Both the position numbers and the translations under genes were made by a program. DNA of 64,000 nt. It comes from Acinetobacter sp. WCHA55. Lineage in GTDB: Bacteria > Pseudomonadota > Gammaproteobacteria > Pseudomonadales > Moraxellaceae. The notes beneath the pieces are model-generated. The model was not told the origin of the DNA. It made no database searches and saw nothing but the letters and a program-made list of their open reading frames with translations. Positions 9,001 through 17,767 of the stretch are shown in pieces. Location: assembly GCF_002165305.2 (NCBI RefSeq), contig NZ_CP032286.1, forward strand, positions 2,480,001-2,544,000, read 5' to 3'. Positions within the stretch are counted from its first letter, which is position 1. Each line of letters opens with the position of its first letter.

Positions 9001-10446
9001 TTATGACTTCATCCTAATCAATAAATTCAGCAACCAATTGGCAAATTTCCCATACGGTGGCGCGAGAAACTTCAAACTCGAAAAACCCGCCTGATAAAAT
9101 ACAGGGCGCATTTTAGAAAAAGTCAAAAAGCCTTCATAACCGTGATAGTGCCCCATGCCACTGGGACCGACCCCACCAAAGGGTAAGTCATGCTGCCCAA
9201 CATGAAATAAGGCATCATTGACCGAAACCCCACCAGACATAACTCGGCTGATATAAAATTCAACTAAGCTTTTGTTATTGCTAAATGGATAAAAGGCCAA
9301 TGGACGATCACGCTGAACAATATAATCAACCACATCTTCAGGCTTTTGGTAGGTTTTGACCATCAAGATCGGGCCAAAGGTTTCACGCGTATCAATTTCC
9401 ATCTCATCATTACTATTCAACACTAAAGTCAGTGGAAATTTCCGTGTCGCCGCATCAGGCTCTTGCTGATTTAAATTGATCAAACTTGCCCCTTTGGCTT
9501 CAGCATCTGCCAAGCTATTTACTAAGCGCTGAAATGCACGCTCATCAATTACAGAAGTATAATCTGTGCTATGAATATCAGGCACATGTTCCTGCACCCA
9601 CACTGATGCCGCTTGAATAAACGCTTGTAACTTCGACTCATGCACAAAGAGATAATCGACATTGGTACAGATTTGCCCAGCATTGAATTGCTTCACAAAC
9701 ATAATCCGTTCTACGGCTTTGTCCATTGGATACTCAGGGTCTATCACAGCAGGAGATTTTCCGCCTAGCTCCAGAGTCACAGGGGTTAAGTTCTGCGCTG
9801 CCGCGGCCATGACTTTTCGACCCGTTGCACCAGAGCCTGTAAACATCAGGTGATCAAACGGCAGTTTTGAAAATGCGATGCCCACCTCCCCAGTCTCATC
9901 AAAAATCTGTAATTTTTCCGCTTTAAAGTATTTGGGACTTAACTCAATCAGCAATTCAGCCAAATGTCTTGAATTTTCAGACATTTTAACCATAGCGGTA
10001 TTTCCCGCAGCAAACACGGCCGACAACTGTGAAAACATCAAATTGATGGGGAAGTTCCATGGCACAATAATGCCAATCACCCCGAGTGGCTGAGGAATTA
10101 CACGGTTCTTCGCACCAAAATACAAGCTATGATCGACATGACGCTTTTGTACCTTAGTCCACTGTTTTAAGTGTTTGATGCTGCTGTTAATATCATCTGT
10201 GACCGTAATAATTTCTGCCAGTAAGGTTTCATGGCGTGAACGATTGCCATAATCACGATTCAGGGCTTCAATAATTGCTTCACGGTGATTGTTAATCAGC
10301 GCTTTTAAATTCAGTAAATGTTGCTTACGTTGTGCAATCGTTTCAATGTCTTGTTGATGAAAGCTTTTACGCTGTAATTGAAAACAATCATGTAATGTCT
10401 GTTCTATCACTGTTTGCTCGATTTGAGGCTGAACCGTAAGTTGCAT
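9001..10446 (-). CDS. Coniferyl-aldehyde-dehydrogenase-type NAD(P)-dependent aldehyde dehydrogenase
   Basis: A 481-residue aldehyde dehydrogenase that oxidises an aldehyde to the acid. The general-base motif is TLELGGKSPAVI, the catalytic Cys lies in FNAGQICTNVDYLFV, and IIVPWNFPINL is the cofactor-loop motif. The short length and the C-terminal hydrophobic tail (ANWLLNLLIRMKS) fit the coniferyl/fatty-aldehyde (class 3-like) branch, and the tail may associate with membrane. It is the first gene of a leftward unit with the GMC oxidoreductase, divergent from an AraC regulator, so the product of the GMC enzyme is probably its substrate. Whether the aldehyde is aromatic or aliphatic cannot be told from sequence. 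Confidence 0.9.
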   Translation of the reverse strand: MQLTVQPQIEQTVIEQTLHDCFQLQRKSFHQQDIETIAQRKQHLLNLKALINNHREAIIEALNRDYGNRSRHETLLAEIITVTDDINSSIKHLKQWTKVQKRHVDHSLYFGAKNRVIPQPLGVIGIIVPWNFPINLMFSQLSAVFAAGNTAMVKMSENSRHLAELLIELSPKYFKAEKLQIFDETGEVGIAFSKLPFDHLMFTGSGATGRKVMAAAAQNLTPVTLELGGKSPAVIDPEYPMDKAVERIMFVKQFNAGQICTNVDYLFVHESKLQAFIQAASVWVQEHVPDIHSTDYTSVIDERAFQRLVNSLADAEAKGASLINLNQQEPDAATRKFPLTLVLNSNDEMEIDTRETFGPILMVKTYQKPEDVVDYIVQRDRPLAFYPFSNNKSLVEFYISRVMSGGVSVNDALFHVGQHDLPFGGVGPSGMGHYHGYEGFLTFSKMRPVFYQAGFSSLKFLAPPYGKFANWLLNLLIRMKS

Positions 10447-10551
10447 ATGCTTTTCCTTTCACGGCTAAAAATGGTGATTTAATACTTCTTTTCTATGTTG
10501 GTTGAGATAATCTCTTATCCTACTTTAACAAATGGCTTGAATTATGCTTGA

Positions 10552-10584
10552 CTTTTTAGGACACTAAATTGATCTTTTAGGACA
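10552..10584 (+). promoter_or_regulatory. Tandem direct half-sites for an AraC-type activator
   Basis: CTTTTTAGGACA (10552-10563) and TCTTTTAGGACA (10573-10584) are direct repeats with a 21-base period, two helical turns, the spacing of AraC-family half-sites. They lie between the divergent aldehyde dehydrogenase and the AraC regulator, ending 15 bases before the regulator ATG. Assignment to that regulator is inference. Confidence 0.6.
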
Positions 10585-10599
10585 ACATGGAATGTTATA

Positions 10600-11619
10600 A
10601 TGGGAAGTTATATTCGTGCAGCCAGCCTCGGCGGGTTTGAAGACTTAGTCCGTAGCTATGGTATAAACCCTATAGAAATCTTGAAAGAGATCGGGATTTT
10701 ACCTGCTTTACTCCGTGATCCAGATTCATTTATTCATTATGATCATTATTTAAATTTATTGGAAAAAGCGGCCTTAGCCTGTCAGGATAATTGCTTCGGT
10801 TTAAAACTCGGTGCACTCCAAAATATTAGCACAATCGGCTTGATTGGCGTCTATATGTCCCGACAAACAACCATACTTGAAGCCTTAAGCGTGGCACAAA
10901 AATATGTCTATTTACATGCTGAAGGCATTGTCTTCCATGTCTCGCAGCATAATGCTCTGCTCTGTAAGCTGAACTTTGTTCGATTAAGTGAATACAACAC
11001 CGATGTACCACAAAAATCACAACTGGCCATTTGCCTTGTTGCAAATATTTTAAAAGATTTGATTGGCCCCCAGTGGCATGCAGAAAAAATTTGCTTCAAG
11101 CAAAAAACACCAAAAAATGGGGCTCAAACTTTCCAGGATCACTTTTCATGTCCAGTAGAATTTGAAACTGATGAAGATGCGCTTTATTTCCCTGCAAGCT
11201 TTTTAAACTATAAACCCTATAATTTTAATGAAGATGCCATCAATCAACTGATCGTACAACAGCTTGAAACACAAAGCAGTACCAAAACTGAAGATAATAC
11301 GGCACTGATAGAGAGTTCGGTACGAATGCTGATGGCAACAGGAGACTGCAGCATTGAAAATATCGCACTCTGTATGGGTATGCATCCAAAAAAGCTTCAG
11401 CGCGTTTTAAAAATGCAAGGAACAACATACCGAGATATACTTGAAAATGTCCGAAAAAAAGAAGCCCTTCGTATGCTTGATACAGATAATGTGAGTTTGA
11501 CGGATATAGCTTTACAGTTGGGCTATGCAGAGTTATCTATTTTTAGTCGCAACTTTAAAAGTTGGTTTGGCGTTCCCCCAACCGAGTTAAAAGACAAAAG
11601 TAGAAGCCATATTGTCTGA
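10600..11619 (+). CDS. AraC-family transcriptional regulator (arabinose-binding-like N-domain)
   Basis: A 339-residue regulator. Residues 1 to about 190 form the AraC 'arabinose-binding' type sensor domain (PF12625-like), beginning with a GGFEDLVRSYGINPIEILKE helix. The C-terminal 100 residues hold two helix-turn-helix units: SIENIALCMGMHPKKLQRVL, then LTDIALQLGYAELSIFSRNFKSWFG, the AraC signature. It diverges from the aldehyde dehydrogenase/GMC unit, and two direct repeats in the shared promoter fit its binding. It probably activates those genes in response to their substrate. Relatives in Acinetobacter and Pseudomonas control alkane, alcohol or amino-acid catabolism, so the ligand is not predictable. 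Confidence 0.9.
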   Translation: MGSYIRAASLGGFEDLVRSYGINPIEILKEIGILPALLRDPDSFIHYDHYLNLLEKAALACQDNCFGLKLGALQNISTIGLIGVYMSRQTTILEALSVAQKYVYLHAEGIVFHVSQHNALLCKLNFVRLSEYNTDVPQKSQLAICLVANILKDLIGPQWHAEKICFKQKTPKNGAQTFQDHFSCPVEFETDEDALYFPASFLNYKPYNFNEDAINQLIVQQLETQSSTKTEDNTALIESSVRMLMATGDCSIENIALCMGMHPKKLQRVLKMQGTTYRDILENVRKKEALRMLDTDNVSLTDIALQLGYAELSIFSRNFKSWFGVPPTELKDKSRSHIV

Positions 11620-11718
11620 CTTCTGGTTTTGCTACTTTTTAAATAAAAAGTACCAACGGAATCAAGCATATAGTTTAAATCCATTGAATTTCGCTCTATT
11701 TAATACATACTCAATTGA

Positions 11719-12540
11719 TTATTTCGGGAAAACAAAAGATGCAACCAAGCGTGCTCCCCAACCTTTCGGGCTGCCGTCAGTATCATCAATCCAATATTGA
11801 GCACAACCACCCACACTAATCGCCTGACCATTTAGGCGAATCACTTTAGTCACAGTCCAGTTGACAGGAACTATGGCTTTTTCTGCATTCCAGTCATATG
11901 TCGTTTCTGTATTCAATGCCACCGTCGTACTATCTGGATAAGTGCAACTAATAAAAGGTTGCACAAAGGTACTACTTATCGCCTCAGCATCATCTTCATG
12001 TTCTACTCCCCAAATATGGTTTGCCAATACCCCCAAATGTCCACCCCTGACTTTGCTTCAAAACGACAAAAGTTGGGCCAGCACCGTATTGATCCGCACC
12101 CAAGACCTTTTCAGAAGCGATTGGAAATAGAAAGGCAGGAACTACGCCCCATGCAATACCACTGTCCGATGTTTTTAAGGGAGAAAAGAATAAGCTTTGT
12201 ACAATATCACCCACGCCCCAATCGTCATCACGTCCACCATCATTATAAATTTGATAATTTCCGGGTAATACAGTACGAGAGATCAGATTCCAATTTTCAT
12301 TTAATTCAATCGGGATAGGCTGAATATTGAGTTGATAACGTTCTATACTTTCAGCCGCACCAATGTTTTCATCATCATTTAATTGAAATGGCACACTGAC
12401 CAAGTTCGCGACAGGATTGGATAACTGTTGAGCCAAATCAGCGCCATCATCTGCATAAGCCTGAGATATACTTAAAAACCCAAAATGTTCAGAAAAAGTA
12501 AGCTTTTTATTGGTCAATGTTTGAGACTAAAATTATTCAT
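11719..12540 (-). pseudogene. Decayed outer-membrane 'transporter'-family (neuromedin U-like) gene
   Basis: Two overlapping minus-strand frames, 11996-12517 and 11719-12036, together spell one exported beta-barrel-like protein of the bacterial 'transporter' family, with landmarks NPVANLVSVPFQ, NWNLISRTVLPGNYQ, DIVQSLFFSP and a C-terminal VASFVFPK. The frames join at a run of five C (12030-12034). Removing one base restores WTFG-VLANHIWGVEH, as the family expects. The N-terminus is also damaged: an ATG at 12540 begins a plausible signal peptide but meets a TGA after eight codons, and the hydrophobic core and the cleavage site (SQAYA) are in different frames. Two independent lesions argue for a true pseudogene rather than one sequencing error. 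Confidence 0.7.
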
Positions 12541-13247
12541 ATATTCATTGCATGCTTATCATCATTTATGGTTTACAGTAGAGCGATAGCGAACTAAAAC
12601 TCTAACTTTTTAATAAATTATGCTTTTAACGGTATAACAAGAATACAACTTAATTTAAGTCAAGATTGAGCACTGATTACACCGCTTAATGACCATCTGC
12701 CTTCATTCATCTATATCTAAAACTAAAGATTTTTGTTCTTAACATTTGATTCAAATTTATATGTTTTTTATAACACAACACAATATAACCACAACAATTA
12801 TCATTATTGCAGTAGACAATATTAATCATTTAAAAAAACAATAACTTGGTCTTCTAAAGAAAAAAATCGATAAATGATCTACAAAATATGGTTTTGTATT
12901 ATAAAACAGCAAAGAAAAATAGTGATAAAAATCACAAAAAGGATTTATTATTACACTCAATTGAGCGTTTTTTAACCAAAAAATAAATTTTATATTTCAA
13001 ATTATATATTTATATTTTTCATAAACTTAAGTTTTAAATGTGTGTTTTTTTAGTATAAAAACTCTATTATGATTACTTTTTGAACTGATTAGTTATCTAT
13101 AGAGCATTTACTCTTATTTTAATTGTGCTATTTTTGTGACACGGAGTAACAAATGATTTCGGTTAACCGACTTCTCCAAAAGCCAAAAAACATAAACACA
13201 AAATGAGCAACAAACATTTGCATTTGCACCTCAAGGAAAGACGTAGA
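12541..13247. promoter_or_regulatory. AT-rich leader and promoter region of the first FadL gene
   Basis: About 700 bases with very high AT content and no credible gene. Two features stand out. GAGCATTTACTCTT at 13102-13115 is repeated exactly ahead of the second FadL gene. TCGGTTAACCGA at 13159-13170 is a perfect 12-bp palindrome, 77 bases before the start codon. Both are candidate regulator sites; no specific regulator is recognised. Confidence 0.4.
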
Positions 13248-14480
13248 ATGAAATTAAAGACATTAACGACAGCAATGATTTTAGCAACTGTACCAATGAC
13301 GGGGGCATTTGCCGCTGCTCTAGATCGTTCAGGTCAGTCAATCTCTGCATTCTTGCAACCTGGTAACTATTTTGAAGCAGGTATTTCTGTATTAGATCCA
13401 GATGTGTCTGGTAAAACAAACACAACATATGGTGGGGAAAAAACTGGCGATATGGCTGGTGATTACTATTTCCCAAGTGCTGCTCTAAAATTACAACTGA
13501 CTGATCATTTTTCTTTTGGTTTAATTTATGACCAACCTTTTGGTGCCGATGCTGAATATACATCTTCGGCAGCCTTCACAAGTCCAAATGGTGATACAAA
13601 CGTAGAAGTAGATACGCAAAACTTATCTATGATTTTTGGTTTTCAACCAACTGATAACTGGAATTTTTACGCAGGTGGCGTGTATCAAACAATTAAAGGT
13701 GACGTAGAACTTCAGGGACGTGCATACAGTGGTTCTCCTTTACCAACAACAGGCTTTGCCGGCTATAAAGCCAAGATCAAAGAAGATAGCGCTGCGGGCT
13801 GGTTGGCAGGTTTTGCATATCAAATCCCAGAGATTGCTTTAAAAGCAGCAATTACTTATCGTTCAGAAATCGAGCACTCAACAATTGTTGATGAATCATC
13901 AAATGGTCTTAATGTTCCTCAAGCACCGATTCCAGGAATTATTAATGCAAATGCAGGTCTTGGTTCAACTGATATTACAACACCCCAATCTGTAAATTTA
14001 GACTTTCAAACAGGGATCATGGCAAATACTGTAGCATTTGCTAATGTACGTTGGGTGAATTGGAAAGATTTCTCAATCCGCCCTTATGCATTCGGTGTAG
14101 CATCTAAGCTCGCAGGACCTGCAGTTGGCAAACCAGATGGTTTTGACCTTGTTGCATACACAGATGACCAATGGTCAGCAAATGTAGGTGTAGGTCGTAA
14201 ATTAAATGAACAATGGGCTGGTAACGTTTCTGTGGGATGGGACTCCGGTGCAGGTAACCCTGTAACTACACTAGGCCCAACTGAAGGTTACTGGAACGTT
14301 GGTCTAGGCGTTCAATATAGCCCAACACCTGCAACCTTTATCGCTGGTGGTGTAAAATACTTCTGGTTAGGCGATGCTAAAGCTCAGTCTGGTGCTCAAT
14401 TCGATACTGCAAACTACGTTGCGGAATTTAATGACAATGATGCTTTAGCTTATGGCTTAAAAATCGGTTACAAGTTCTAA
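13248..14480 (+). CDS. FadL-family outer-membrane channel (paralogue 1)
   Basis: A 410-residue outer-membrane protein of the FadL/TodX family, which takes up long-chain fatty acids or other hydrophobic compounds. The signal peptide MKLKTLTTAMILATVPMTGAF is followed by AALDRSGQSISAFLQPGNY, the conserved N-terminal hatch (consensus close to DRSGQS). SVNLDFQTGI and the C-terminal GYKF ending in aromatic Phe are FadL-like barrel strands. I start at ATG 13248 after AAGGAAAG; an in-frame upstream ATG at 13203 would add 15 charged residues before the signal peptide. A clear terminator follows, then a close paralogue. Confidence 0.9.
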   Translation: MKLKTLTTAMILATVPMTGAFAAALDRSGQSISAFLQPGNYFEAGISVLDPDVSGKTNTTYGGEKTGDMAGDYYFPSAALKLQLTDHFSFGLIYDQPFGADAEYTSSAAFTSPNGDTNVEVDTQNLSMIFGFQPTDNWNFYAGGVYQTIKGDVELQGRAYSGSPLPTTGFAGYKAKIKEDSAAGWLAGFAYQIPEIALKAAITYRSEIEHSTIVDESSNGLNVPQAPIPGIINANAGLGSTDITTPQSVNLDFQTGIMANTVAFANVRWVNWKDFSIRPYAFGVASKLAGPAVGKPDGFDLVAYTDDQWSANVGVGRKLNEQWAGNVSVGWDSGAGNPVTTLGPTEGYWNVGLGVQYSPTPATFIAGGVKYFWLGDAKAQSGAQFDTANYVAEFNDNDALAYGLKIGYKF

Positions 14481-14492
14481 TTATTAATACTG

Positions 14493-14523
14493 AAAAAAAC
14501 CATCTGCACAGATGGTTTTTTTT
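14493..14523 (+). terminator. Terminator between the two FadL genes
   Basis: ACCATCTG (14499-14506) pairs with CAGATGGT (14509-14516), preceded by A and followed by eight or more T. A strong rho-independent terminator, so the second FadL gene needs its own promoter. Confidence 0.9.
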
Positions 14524-14734
14524 CTTTTCTTAAAATGGAATCTTTTGTTATTGCTATACAACTGTGATTCATTTGGCCAACAAAGCAACACTTAAATATT
14601 TCACATAAAATTTAATCAATCATTTAATACAAAAAATAAATCTTTATAAATCATAAAATTAATATTTTTTTTTAGTGTTTTTACTCTACACAAGTACAAT
14701 TTTTAACTTTTCAGTTCATTTTACAACCATAGTT

Positions 14735-14748
14735 GAGCATTTACTCTT
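14735..14748 (+). promoter_or_regulatory. 14-base element shared by both FadL promoters
   Basis: GAGCATTTACTCTT is identical to 13102-13115. Here it lies 64 bases before the chosen start codon; in the first gene it is about 130 bases before. Conservation in otherwise diverged AT-rich leaders suggests a common regulator or a shared promoter element. Confidence 0.45.
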
Positions 14749-14811
14749 TTTGTATTTATGTTACTTTTCGTGCCAATCACTTACATAAAGCTACAACAAG
14801 GAATGTTCCCT

Positions 14812-15972
14812 ATGAAGCTTACAGCTCTTCGCTCGGCTATTTTGCTCAGCTTAATCCCAACAACTTCAGTATTTGCTGCAGGTCTTGATCGCTCAGGTCA
14901 ATCTATTCTGCCATTTCTACAATCTGGAAATTATGCAGAAGCATCGATTAGTGTGCTCGACCCAAGTGTAAGTGGCAAAAGCAATAACGGCTCAACTGTT
15001 ACTGACATGGCGGATGACTATTATTTCCCATCTGCTGCACTTAAAGTTCAAGCAACCGACCATTTTTCTTTCGGTTTACTTTATGACCAACCTTATGGTG
15101 CTGACTCACAATATTCATCAGATCTAGGCGCTTTTGGTGATGGTACTGAAGGAACAAGTGTAAAAGTACGCACCAATAATCTTTCATTAATTGTAGGTTA
15201 CCAACCAACCGAAAGCTGGAACATCTACGCAGGTCCTGTTTACCAAACAGTTAAAGGTAATGTATCTTTACGCGGTACAGCCTACTCTTTACTTTCTGGC
15301 TACAACATTGACCTAAAAGAAGACAATGCATTTGGTTGGTTAGCTGGTGCAGCTTACCAAATCCCTGAAATTGCACTAAAAGCTGCTGTTACTTACCGTT
15401 CTGAAATTAAACATGAATTAGATACAACTGAAACATCAAATATCTATATTCCATCATACGGTATTGATCTACGCTCTGTGACAAGCCAAACAGAAGTGGT
15501 TACACCACAATCTGTGAACCTTGATTTCCAAACAGGTATTGCAAAAGATACTTTAGCTTTTGCTAATGTACGTTGGGTACATTGGGATCAGTTTGCCGTA
15601 AGCCCAGCAGCTTTAGCAAGTGCTAGTAAACTCGCTAAAGGTAAAGCTCAAAATTTAATTGACTACTCAGATGATCAAATTTCTGCAACAGTTGGTGTAG
15701 GTCATAAATTTACTAGCAAATGGTCTGGTTCTGCATCTGTAGGTTGGGATTCTGGCGCAGGTAACCCTGTAACCACTTTAGGCCCTGTTGAAGGCTTCTG
15801 GAGCGTAGGTTTAGGCGGTCAATACAGCCCAGCCGAAAACTACTTCGTACAAGCAGGTGTAAAATACTTCTGGTTAGGTGATGCAAAAGCTCAAACTGGC
15901 GGTACAGTTGCTGGCGACTTTAGCGATAATGATGCTATCGCTTATGGTTTAAAATTTGGTTATAAATTCTAA
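14812..15972 (+). CDS. FadL-family outer-membrane channel (paralogue 2)
   Basis: A 386-residue paralogue of the preceding gene. It has a signal peptide (MKLTALRSAILLSLIPTTSVF), the same hatch AGLDRSGQSILPFLQSGNYAE, shared blocks such as AAYQIPEIALKAAVTYRSEI and GWDSGAGNPVTTLGP, and the same FGYKF terminus. Differences cluster in the extracellular-loop-like segments (after YSSDLG and around the ETSNIYIPSYG region), as expected if the two channels differ in substrate. ATG 14812 follows AAGGAA; the longer frame from 14758 lacks a signal-peptide-like start. Tandem duplication is the simple explanation. Confidence 0.9.
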   Translation: MKLTALRSAILLSLIPTTSVFAAGLDRSGQSILPFLQSGNYAEASISVLDPSVSGKSNNGSTVTDMADDYYFPSAALKVQATDHFSFGLLYDQPYGADSQYSSDLGAFGDGTEGTSVKVRTNNLSLIVGYQPTESWNIYAGPVYQTVKGNVSLRGTAYSLLSGYNIDLKEDNAFGWLAGAAYQIPEIALKAAVTYRSEIKHELDTTETSNIYIPSYGIDLRSVTSQTEVVTPQSVNLDFQTGIAKDTLAFANVRWVHWDQFAVSPAALASASKLAKGKAQNLIDYSDDQISATVGVGHKFTSKWSGSASVGWDSGAGNPVTTLGPVEGFWSVGLGGQYSPAENYFVQAGVKYFWLGDAKAQTGGTVAGDFSDNDAIAYGLKFGYKF

Positions 15973-15996
15973 ACCGTAGCATCAGATCCAATAAAA

Positions 15997-16024
15997 AGGC
16001 GCATCTATTGAGATGCGCCTTTTT
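15997..16024. terminator. Bidirectional terminator between FadL2 and thrH
   Basis: AGGCGCATCT (15997-16006) and AGATGCGCCT (16011-16020) form a perfect 10-bp stem with a four-base loop and flanking A and T runs on both sides. It can serve both converging genes. Confidence 0.9.
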
Positions 16025-16050
16025 ATTTTCGAAAATATGGCTTGTTTGTT

Positions 16051-16668
16051 TTAAGCCGGAATATCACGAACTGAAGCATTACGAATTGCCTCTTTTAAAG
16101 CTTCATAACCATGAATTGCAGGGAATTGTGGGAATTCTTTAATCACATTTTCTGGTGCATCAAACAAAAAGCCTTTATCCGCCTCACCCAGCATAGTGGT
16201 GTCATTATAAGAATCACCTGCGGCAATCACACGGTAATTTAGTCCATGCAATCCTTTAACTGCTTCACGTTTTTGGTCAGGTTGGCGCAGCTTATAGGCT
16301 GTAATCATACCCTTTTCATCAGTTTCTAACTTATGGCAAAAAATCGTTGGCCAGCCCAGTTGCTTCATTAAAGGATGCGCAAACTCATAAAAAGTGTCTG
16401 ATAAAATAATCAACTGAAAGTGTGTACGTAACCATTCAACAAATTCTTTTGCTCCAGGAAATGGGCCCATTTCAGCAATCACTTCTTGAATATCATTTAA
16501 ACCTAAACCATGTTCTTTTAATATATTCAAACGCTGTGTCATGAGCACATCATAATCAGGAATATCACGTGTGGTTGCTTCAAGCGCTTTAATGCCTGTT
16601 TTTTTAGCAAAGTTAATCCAAATCTCTGGAACTAACACCCCTTCTAGATCAAGGCAAACAACTTCCAT
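16051..16668 (-). CDS. thrH: ThrH, phosphoserine phosphatase / homoserine phosphotransferase
   Basis: A 205-residue HAD-superfamily enzyme. Motif I is CLDLEGVLVPE (nucleophile Asp, with Glu where most HAD enzymes have a second Asp; DLEG is characteristic of ThrH). Motif II is IILSDTFYEF and motif IV is VIAAGDSYNDTTML. ThrH in Pseudomonas dephosphorylates phosphoserine and can transfer its phosphate to homoserine, linking serine and threonine synthesis. Length matches the family. It is a single gene converging on FadL2 and divergent from cysH. Confidence 0.93.
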   Translation of the reverse strand: MEVVCLDLEGVLVPEIWINFAKKTGIKALEATTRDIPDYDVLMTQRLNILKEHGLGLNDIQEVIAEMGPFPGAKEFVEWLRTHFQLIILSDTFYEFAHPLMKQLGWPTIFCHKLETDEKGMITAYKLRQPDQKREAVKGLHGLNYRVIAAGDSYNDTTMLGEADKGFLFDAPENVIKEFPQFPAIHGYEALKEAIRNASVRDIPA

Positions 16669-16871
16669 GAATACTCCCTTTTTATTTACGTGGAAAAATT
16701 TTGAACTATCATAGCTTAATATTTGTCTAATGCACTGCTGTTTTTTAAATCTATTTTTTTCATAAGCATTTATTTTTTAGTGATAAGTAGCTTATTTCAA
16801 CTCTATTAAAATACGCAGCAAATAACGTAATATAGGTCTTGTTAGATTCCAAGCCTATTGCCAGGATACTC

Positions 16872-17606
16872 ATGACAACCATTCCAACTATTGATCTTGT
16901 TGATGCTCTTGCGGCTGAATATGCGGACAAAGCGCCAAGTGAAATTTTAGCACTTGCACTAAATCAAACGGGCGAAATTGCCATCTCGTTTTCAGGTGCA
17001 GAAGATGTCGTACTTATTGATATGGCTGCTAACTTAGGTAAACCTTTCCGTGTCTTTAGTTTAGATACAGGACGTTTACACGCAGAAACCTATCAGTTTA
17101 TTGAAACTGTGCGTAAACACTACAACATTAATATCGAAATCTGTTTCCCAGAAGCAGATGCCGTTCAACAACTAGTCAATGAAAAAGGTTTATTCAGCTT
17201 TTATCAAGATGATCATAAAGAGTGTTGTGGTATCCGTAAAGTTCAGCCTTTACGTAAAAAATTAGCGACTTTAGATGGTTGGATTACGGGTCAACGTAAA
17301 GACCAAAGTCCTGGCACACGAACTGAGATTCCAGTTGTTCAAGCAGATGCGGGCTTTTCAGGTGAAGGCAAACAGTTGATTAAATACAATCCCCTTGCCA
17401 ACTGGTCCAGTGCCGATGTGTGGAGCTACATCCGCATGATGGAAGTGCCTTATAACCCATTACATGAACGCGGTTTTATTTCTATCGGCTGTGAACCATG
17501 TACACGTCCAGTGTTACCCAACCAACATGAACGTGAAGGACGTTGGTGGTGGGAAGAAGCGACACACAAAGAATGTGGCCTGCATGTAGGTAATTTGAAA
17601 AAGTAA
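16872..17606 (+). CDS. cysH: Phosphoadenylyl/adenylyl-sulfate reductase (assimilatory)
   Basis: A 244-residue enzyme of sulfate assimilation that reduces activated sulfate to sulfite with thioredoxin. The nucleotide-binding PP-loop is [15 protein letters not shown]. The cysteine pairs [11 protein letters not shown] and [10 protein letters not shown] are the [4Fe-4S] ligands that mark the APS-reductase (plant/Pseudomonas) type rather than the cluster-free enterobacterial PAPS type. The catalytic C-terminal Cys is in ECGLHVG. I start at ATG 16872 after CAGGAT rather than a TTG at 16839. It stands alone and is followed by a terminator. Confidence 0.94.
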   Translation: MTTIPTIDLVDALAAEYADKAPSEILALALNQTGEIAISFSGAEDVVLIDMAANLGKPFRVFSLDTGRLHAETYQFIETVRKHYNINIEICFPEADAVQQLVNEKGLFSFYQDDHKECCGIRKVQPLRKKLATLDGWITGQRKDQSPGTRTEIPVVQADAGFSGEGKQLIKYNPLANWSSADVWSYIRMMEVPYNPLHERGFISIGCEPCTRPVLPNQHEREGRWWWEEATHKECGLHVGNLKK

Positions 17607-17611
17607 AGACC

Positions 17612-17637
17612 AAAACCACTGCTTCGCAGTGGTTTTT
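17612..17637 (+). terminator. cysH terminator
   Basis: AAAACCACTGC (17612-17622), loop TTC, GCAGTGGTTTT (17626-17636), then T. A perfect 11-bp hairpin, six bases after the cysH stop. Confidence 0.92.
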
Positions 17638-17767
17638 CGCAACCAATGGATACACACAAAGCGCTCCCATTGTTAAAAAAAATCGATATACTAGCTTTAA
17701 GTTCTATAATTCTAACAAGATTGCTCACATAGGAGCGGTCAGATATTGCAGTGAGGCAATCCAGACT

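Noticed and set aside
12541..13202. Small RNA or riboswitch in the long AT-rich leader before FadL1
   Set aside because: No stable hairpin or conserved aptamer-like pattern was visible apart from one 12-bp palindrome. The region looks like low-complexity promoter DNA.
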